This document shows positions 59,113 through 64,000 of a stretch of DNA of 64,000 nucleotides, piece by piece. The position numbers and the translations under genes were made by a program. Below the pieces are notes generated by a model. It made no database searches and was not told the origin of the DNA. It saw only the letters and a program-made list of their open reading frames with translations. The stretch is from Zea mays. Lineage: Eukaryota > Streptophyta > Magnoliopsida > Poales > Poaceae. The first letter of the stretch is position 1. Every line of letters starts with the position of its first letter. The stretch lies in assembly GCF_902167145.1 (NCBI RefSeq), contig NC_050102.1:10726850-10790849 (forward strand), given 5' to 3'.

Positions 59113-61472
59113 ATGGATCCTAAGGGAAAGGGGATGGTGGTCAACAACAAGGAAAAGGAGTCCTTCCTTAATGAGCCTAGAGACGACAAGCCAACCGACT
59201 CTAGCTCGAGTCACAAGAAGAAGGACGGGAAGAAGAAGAGGCGCATCAAGAAGATCGTCTACTACGACAGCGATGCATCTTCTTCTTCACCAAGAGATGA
59301 CAATGATGACGATTCGTCATCCAAGAAAAAGACGGTTAATCAAAATTACTCTTTTGACTATTCTCGCATGCTGTACAATTCGAATGCACATTTACTTTCT
59401 ATTCCACTAGGAAAACCTCCACACTTTGATGGAGAGGACTACTCATTTTGGAGTCATAAAATGCATAGTCATCTATTTTCTCTCCATCCTAGCATTTGTG
59501 AAATAGTGGAAAATGGGATGCATTTTGATAGCACTGATAACCCTGTATTCATTAATGAACAAATTCATAAGAATGCCCAAGCTACTACTGTCTTGTTAGC
59601 TTCGCTTTGCAGGGATGAATACAATAAAGTAAGTGGCTTGGACAATGCCAAGCAAATTTGGGACACCCTCAAAATCTCACATGAGGGAAACGATGCTACA
59701 ATGATCACCAAAATGGAGTTGGTGGAAGGCGAGCTAGGAAGATTTGCCATGATCAGGGGAGAAGAGCCAACACAAACCTACAACAGGCTCAAGACCCTGG
59801 TCAACAAGATTAGAAGCTATGGAAGCACAAGATGGACAGACCACGATGTCGTCCGACTCATGCTCAGGTCCTTTACTGTTATTGACCCCCATCTTGTGAA
59901 TCTTATTCGTGAAAATCCCAGGTCACAAAGATGACGCCCGAGGAGATACTCGGAAAATTTGTGAGCGGGTGCATAATGGTAAAAGAGGCACGATATGTGG
60001 ATGACGCCTTGAACGGTCCACTACCCTTCTGCGAGCCGCAGCCCGTTGCACTCAAGGCAACAAGCAGCAAGGAAGGACTACCAAGCAAGGTAGCTCAAGT
60101 GGAGGCTGTCGGCCTCAACGAAGATGAGATGGCACTTATCATCAAGCGCTTCAAGACCGCACTGAAAGGACGCAAGGAATACCCCTCCAAGAACAAAACA
60201 AAGGGAAAGCGCTCCTGCTTTAAATGCGGTAAGACTGGTCATTTTATTGCTCAATGTCCCGATAATGAAAATGACCAGGGACAAGAAAGACATGGGAAGA
60301 AGGAGAAGAAGAAAAGCTATAGGAAGGCGAAGGGCGAGGCTCATCTTGGAAAAGAATGGAATTCCAACTGCTCCTTATCCGACTCCGACGATGAGGGACT
60401 GGCGGCCTCAGCCTTCGACAAGTCTTCTCTCTTCCCCAACGAACGCCACACCTGCCTCATGGCCAAGGAGAAAAAGGTACGTGTTCGGGACACTCCCAAG
60501 TATACGTCTTCTAGTGATGAAGAGTCATCTGATGATGAAGTAGACTATACTGATTTATTTAAGGGTCTAGATAGAGCTAAAATAGATAAAATCAATGAGT
60601 TAATTGATGCTCTAAATGAAAAAGATAGATTGCTAGAAAGGCAAGAGGACATTTTGTATAAGGAACATGACAAATTTGTTAGTGTTCAAAAGTCTCTTGC
60701 CTTAAAACTTAAAAGAAATGAAATGTTGTCTTCTGAGTTGTCTGCTTGCCATGAATCTGTTTCTAGCTTAAGAAGTTTAAATGAGGAATTAAATGCTAAG
60801 CTAGAGGAAGTTAATAAATCTAGTTCATGTGTAGATCATGTTGTCATTTGCAATAGATGCAAGGACTTTGATGTTAATTCTTGTGATAAACATCTTATTT
60901 CTATTGCTAAACTAAATGATGAGGTGGCAAGTCTTAATGCTCAACTTAAGACTTGCAAAAGTGATTTTGATAAATTAAAATTTGCTAGGGATGCCTACAC
61001 CGTTGATAGACACCCCTCAATTAAGGATGGGCTTGGTTTTCGAAAGGAAGCCAAGAGCTTAACAAGCCAAAGGGCTCCCATTCCCAACAAGGAGAAAGGG
61101 AAGGCCCCTATGGCTAGTAGTACTCAAAGGAATCATGCTTTCATTTATAATAGGAAAACTGCTAGTCATTCCAATTATAATAGGAGTTATGATCATGATG
61201 CTTTTGATTCACATGCTATGTTTGCCTCTAGTTCTACTTTTGTTCATGGTAGAAGTAGGCCTAGGAGAAATCACATTATGCATCATGTGCCTAGAAAAAT
61301 GTGTAACATACCTACTACTGTTTTCCATGCTAGCAACACTTCTTTTGCGCTTTTATGTAAGAATGAAAAAGTAGTTGCTAGAAAGTTGGGAACCAAATGC
61401 AAGGGAGACAAGACTTGTATTTCGGTTCCAAAGGCTATTGTGACTAACCTTGTAGGACCCAACAAGAGTTAG
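59113..61472 (+). pseudogene. gag of E2 (one frameshift)
   Basis: ATG at 59113. The N-terminus is Lys/Ser-rich and followed by the gag core (59340-59930; GKPPHFDGEDYSFWS, LVEGELGRF). One base is missing near 59925, producing TGA; the frame resumes at 59931 (TPEEILGKFV). Zinc knuckle [14 protein letters not shown] is at about 60217-60258. An acidic segment and a coiled coil (60560-60990) follow, then a basic Asn/Ser/His-rich tail. TAG at 61470 ends it. Confidence 0.9.
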
Positions 61473-61837
61473 GTACCTAAAACCCAAGCTTAAATTGCCT
61501 TGCGGGTTTATGCATCCGGGGGATCTAGCTAGATAATCGACAGCGGATGCACAAACCACATGACGGGAGAGAATAAGATGTTCACCTCCTACGTCAAGAA
61601 TAAGGATTCCCAGGATACGATTATTTTTGGAGATGGGAACCAAGGCAAGGTCAAAGGTTTGGGAAAATAGCCATCACAAACGAGCACTCTATTTCAAATG
61701 TATTTTTAGTAGAGTCATTAGGGTACAACCTCCTGTCTATAAGTCAATTGTGCCACATGGGCTACAATTGCTTGTTTACAAATGTTGATGTATCTGTCTT
61801 TAGAAGGAGTGATGGTTCATTAGCATTTAAGGGTGTA
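61473..61837 (+). pseudogene. Protease start of E2, cut by LTR D
   Basis: ASGGSS then a TAG then IIDSGCTNHMTGE (about 61514-61566), the Copia protease active site. Another stop lies after LGK near 61668. The sequence then stays similar to the E1 counterpart (24370-24510) until LTR D begins. Confidence 0.83.
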
Positions 61838-64000
61838 TGTAACACCCGGGTTTAAGGGACAAATCTGGGTGCATCTCATACATGCGCCAAAAAAGACAAC
61901 ATATATAATAACAGAGTGTATAGAGATAAAAGTCACAAAACATTAGAGTACTTATTACATAGCGGAAGACTTATTACAAAGTAAAAGAATAAATATAAAA
62001 CGAACTAAGGATCGTCGGCGCCAATGTCAACTGAGAAACGCCACCTAGATCAGATCGAACGCCTCAGTGTTAGGCGGCTCCTCTTCGACCACCTGTTCTT
62101 CTCCTGTGGGGGGGGTGTGAGACAGCAAGAGTGAGCTCACATACGTTCGTAGCTCAACAAGTCATGGGGAATAATGTGGCACGAACTCACCAAAGGTGGG
62201 AGTTCATGAAGTGTAAGGCTAATCAATGAAGTAAAGGCTGAGGCTGAGCATTGCTTTTATAAGTTGGTCAAAATTTTATTAGCAATTACTAAGTGTAAGT
62301 AAATACCAAACCTTAATAATAATAAAGAAAAGTAATAGTAAAATAATCCCAAATGCGATGCAAATGTCAAATTAAATTTAAGTTCCATAATTAATCATGT
62401 GAGGGTCCGAGCCGCTCATGACCGTGAGCACGGCTAGTATACTAGTTTTACACTCTGCAGAGGTTGCGCATCTTTACCCACAAGTCATGTTACCCATCTG
62501 CCAAGAGACGGCCAATCCCATACACCTCTACCGAGGAGGCGAGGCAGGGTAACACTACGAGGCCTTTACAAAGTTCCACTAGCTTCAGAAATCCCGCTAC
62601 AGTTTATAGGAAGCTCCAGTGCAGGAATCCCTCGCCTGACCGCCATCGCAGCAAAATCAACCCAAGGACCTCCCTACACTGACCACTCCCCTACTGCCCT
62701 TGCCCCTTTCGGGTAAGGAAGACCTCCACTAGCTTTCCTAGTTAATCAGCCAAGGGCGTCCCATTAAACCCTTGTGGTAGCACTGTTTTCCCGGGTGGTC
62801 GCTCCATGTTCCCATTAATTTAATGATCTTAACATGAACAGTAATAATAACAAGATAATAACAGAATAATCATGAGTAGTGTATCTCCATACCCAATCCA
62901 CATAAAGCAATAGCAAGTACTACCCAAAAATATTTCAGTGGTGAACAAGGTATAAAGATAACCAAAACTGGGGTAACATAAAGGATCCCATCAAAATTAA
63001 CCTATGCAGATCATTAAAATTAATAAGAACATGGCTGGGAAAGTAAGTGATCAAGGGCACAACTTGCCTTCAATGAGCTCCTGCTCAGCTACTTCTACTT
63101 GCTGGATCTCAGAATCCACAGTGGCTTGCTCGTCTACTCGCATCAACCCAATACATACATAGTATAGCATAAATCAACATCACATCAAACATGCAAATAA
63201 AATATACAGTAAAAATCTACACATTAAAATGAGATCATAGGAACTGGAATCACTAGATTTGGAGTTATATATTTTAAGATATGAATTTTCCAAGATTTTG
63301 TGTATTTAATATAGGATTAAGTGATAGATATATTTTAAATTGTCTTTCATGTCAAAACAGAGGCACTAAGTGATAAATAATAATATTACAAAAATTTAGA
63401 AACTTGAATGGATCAATTTGGAGCTAAAATGAATTTTCTATGCATTTTACAAGTTTCTAGAATTGTTTTTGTATTAAAAACGAAATTCTGTAACTATTTC
63501 TCTGTTTTTAAACATCTCTGGACTGGGGCTCGATTCTTGATAAATTCAAGGGTCTCTGCGCAAAATAACCCAGACCCAGGGAAATAGTTCCACTGGACGG
63601 CGGGTTGGTTTCAAAGTTTGGCGGGGTTTCTTTTGTAAAACGTACCCGCGAAGGGGTACGGGCCAATACCGGCCGTCAGATCGAACATGGTCGGTCCAGA
63701 TTAGATCAGTGAGTGTTATGATTCCGTGGGCGTTTCGATCGTCCGATCACACATGGGTGGCTCAGATCTATTTGTAAGTGCGACGAAGCGGTATGCCTCG
63801 AGAGTCATCAGATCGCGGATCAACGGTTCCCAACAATCGCGACCACAGACACGATCCGAGCCGTCCATCGCTAGATCTACGCACCAATTCTATTCCGCTG
63901 TAAGGGTGTTTGTGAATCTAATCCTAGCCGCATGATTGGATCGGACGGCTCTGGTGCATTAACTCAATCGTTTTCCCACAACCGAATCCTTAGCGTCCAA
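61838..64000 (-). repeat. LTR D of a third chromovirus-like element (partial)
   Basis: Begins TGTAACACCCGGG on +, directly after GTGTA (61833-61837), the presumed target. It shares long stretches with the B LTR (CATATATAATAACAGAGTG; GAGCTCCTGCTCAGCTACTTC) but is distinct. It runs off the window; whether it is a solo LTR or part of a full element cannot be told. No gene in it. Confidence 0.85.

Larger units (their letters stand above)
57720..61837 (+). mobile_element. Sirevirus-type Copia element E2, 5' part
   Basis: 5' LTR 57720-59062, primer site TGGTATCAAAG (59065-59075), gag 59113-61472 and the start of protease. It has the same architecture as E1 but is well diverged. It is cut at 61837 by LTR D; the remainder and the 3' LTR lie outside the window, so its target duplication cannot be checked. 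Confidence 0.88.

Overview
This is plant nuclear DNA, most likely from maize (Zea) or a very close relative. Two host genes with plant splice signals lie at the left end. The remaining ~55 kb is a dense nest of LTR retrotransposons of the kinds that dominate the maize genome: Sirevirus-type Copia elements that look like the Opie/Ji group, a 13.5 kb Gypsy element that looks like Huck, and long-LTR chromoviruses that look like Tekay/Prem1. Species and family names come from recognition of the sequences; no database was searched.

Layout. 1-766 is the 3' end of a Tat-type Gypsy element (F). 767-8333 is the gene island. It holds a 17-exon guanylate-binding-protein-like gene on + (1240-6799; conceptual product 603 aa), which carries a MITE and a SINE in introns and includes a 7-nt micro-exon. 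A convergent intronless GH18 class III chitinase-like / xylanase-inhibitor-like gene on - (7029-7952) follows. Upstream of that gene is a small hAT element (8334-18085) split by a complete Tat-type Gypsy element C (8377-17644, target duplication ATTCC). From 18093 to the window end is one nest. Chromovirus-like Gypsy A (minus strand) has part of its gag at 18177-19310 and a 5' LTR cut three times: by Sirevirus E1 (20161-29491, duplication GACGG), by chromovirus B (30552-56294, minus strand, duplication CTCTT), and by Sirevirus E2 (from 57720). B is itself split by the Huck-like element H (34752-48273, + strand, duplication CAATC) in its integrase, and by a ~0.6 kb CACTA-like insert (about 49534-50149) in its reverse transcriptase. 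E2 is split at 61838 by a further chromovirus LTR, D, which runs off the window.

How it works together. Every retrotransposon coding region seen here is broken by stops, frameshifts or insertions, so none looks autonomous. The nest gives a clean relative chronology: A before E1, B and E2; B before H and the CACTA-like insert; E2 before D; hAT before C.

The most unusual shared signal is a palindromic core, GGACNGTCC. It is repeated many times in the LTRs of unrelated superfamilies (Gypsy F and C; Copia E1 and E2) and, in C, also within coding sequence. The two LTRs of a single element differ by whole palindrome units. No tRNA, rRNA, CRISPR array or bacterial-type operon was found.
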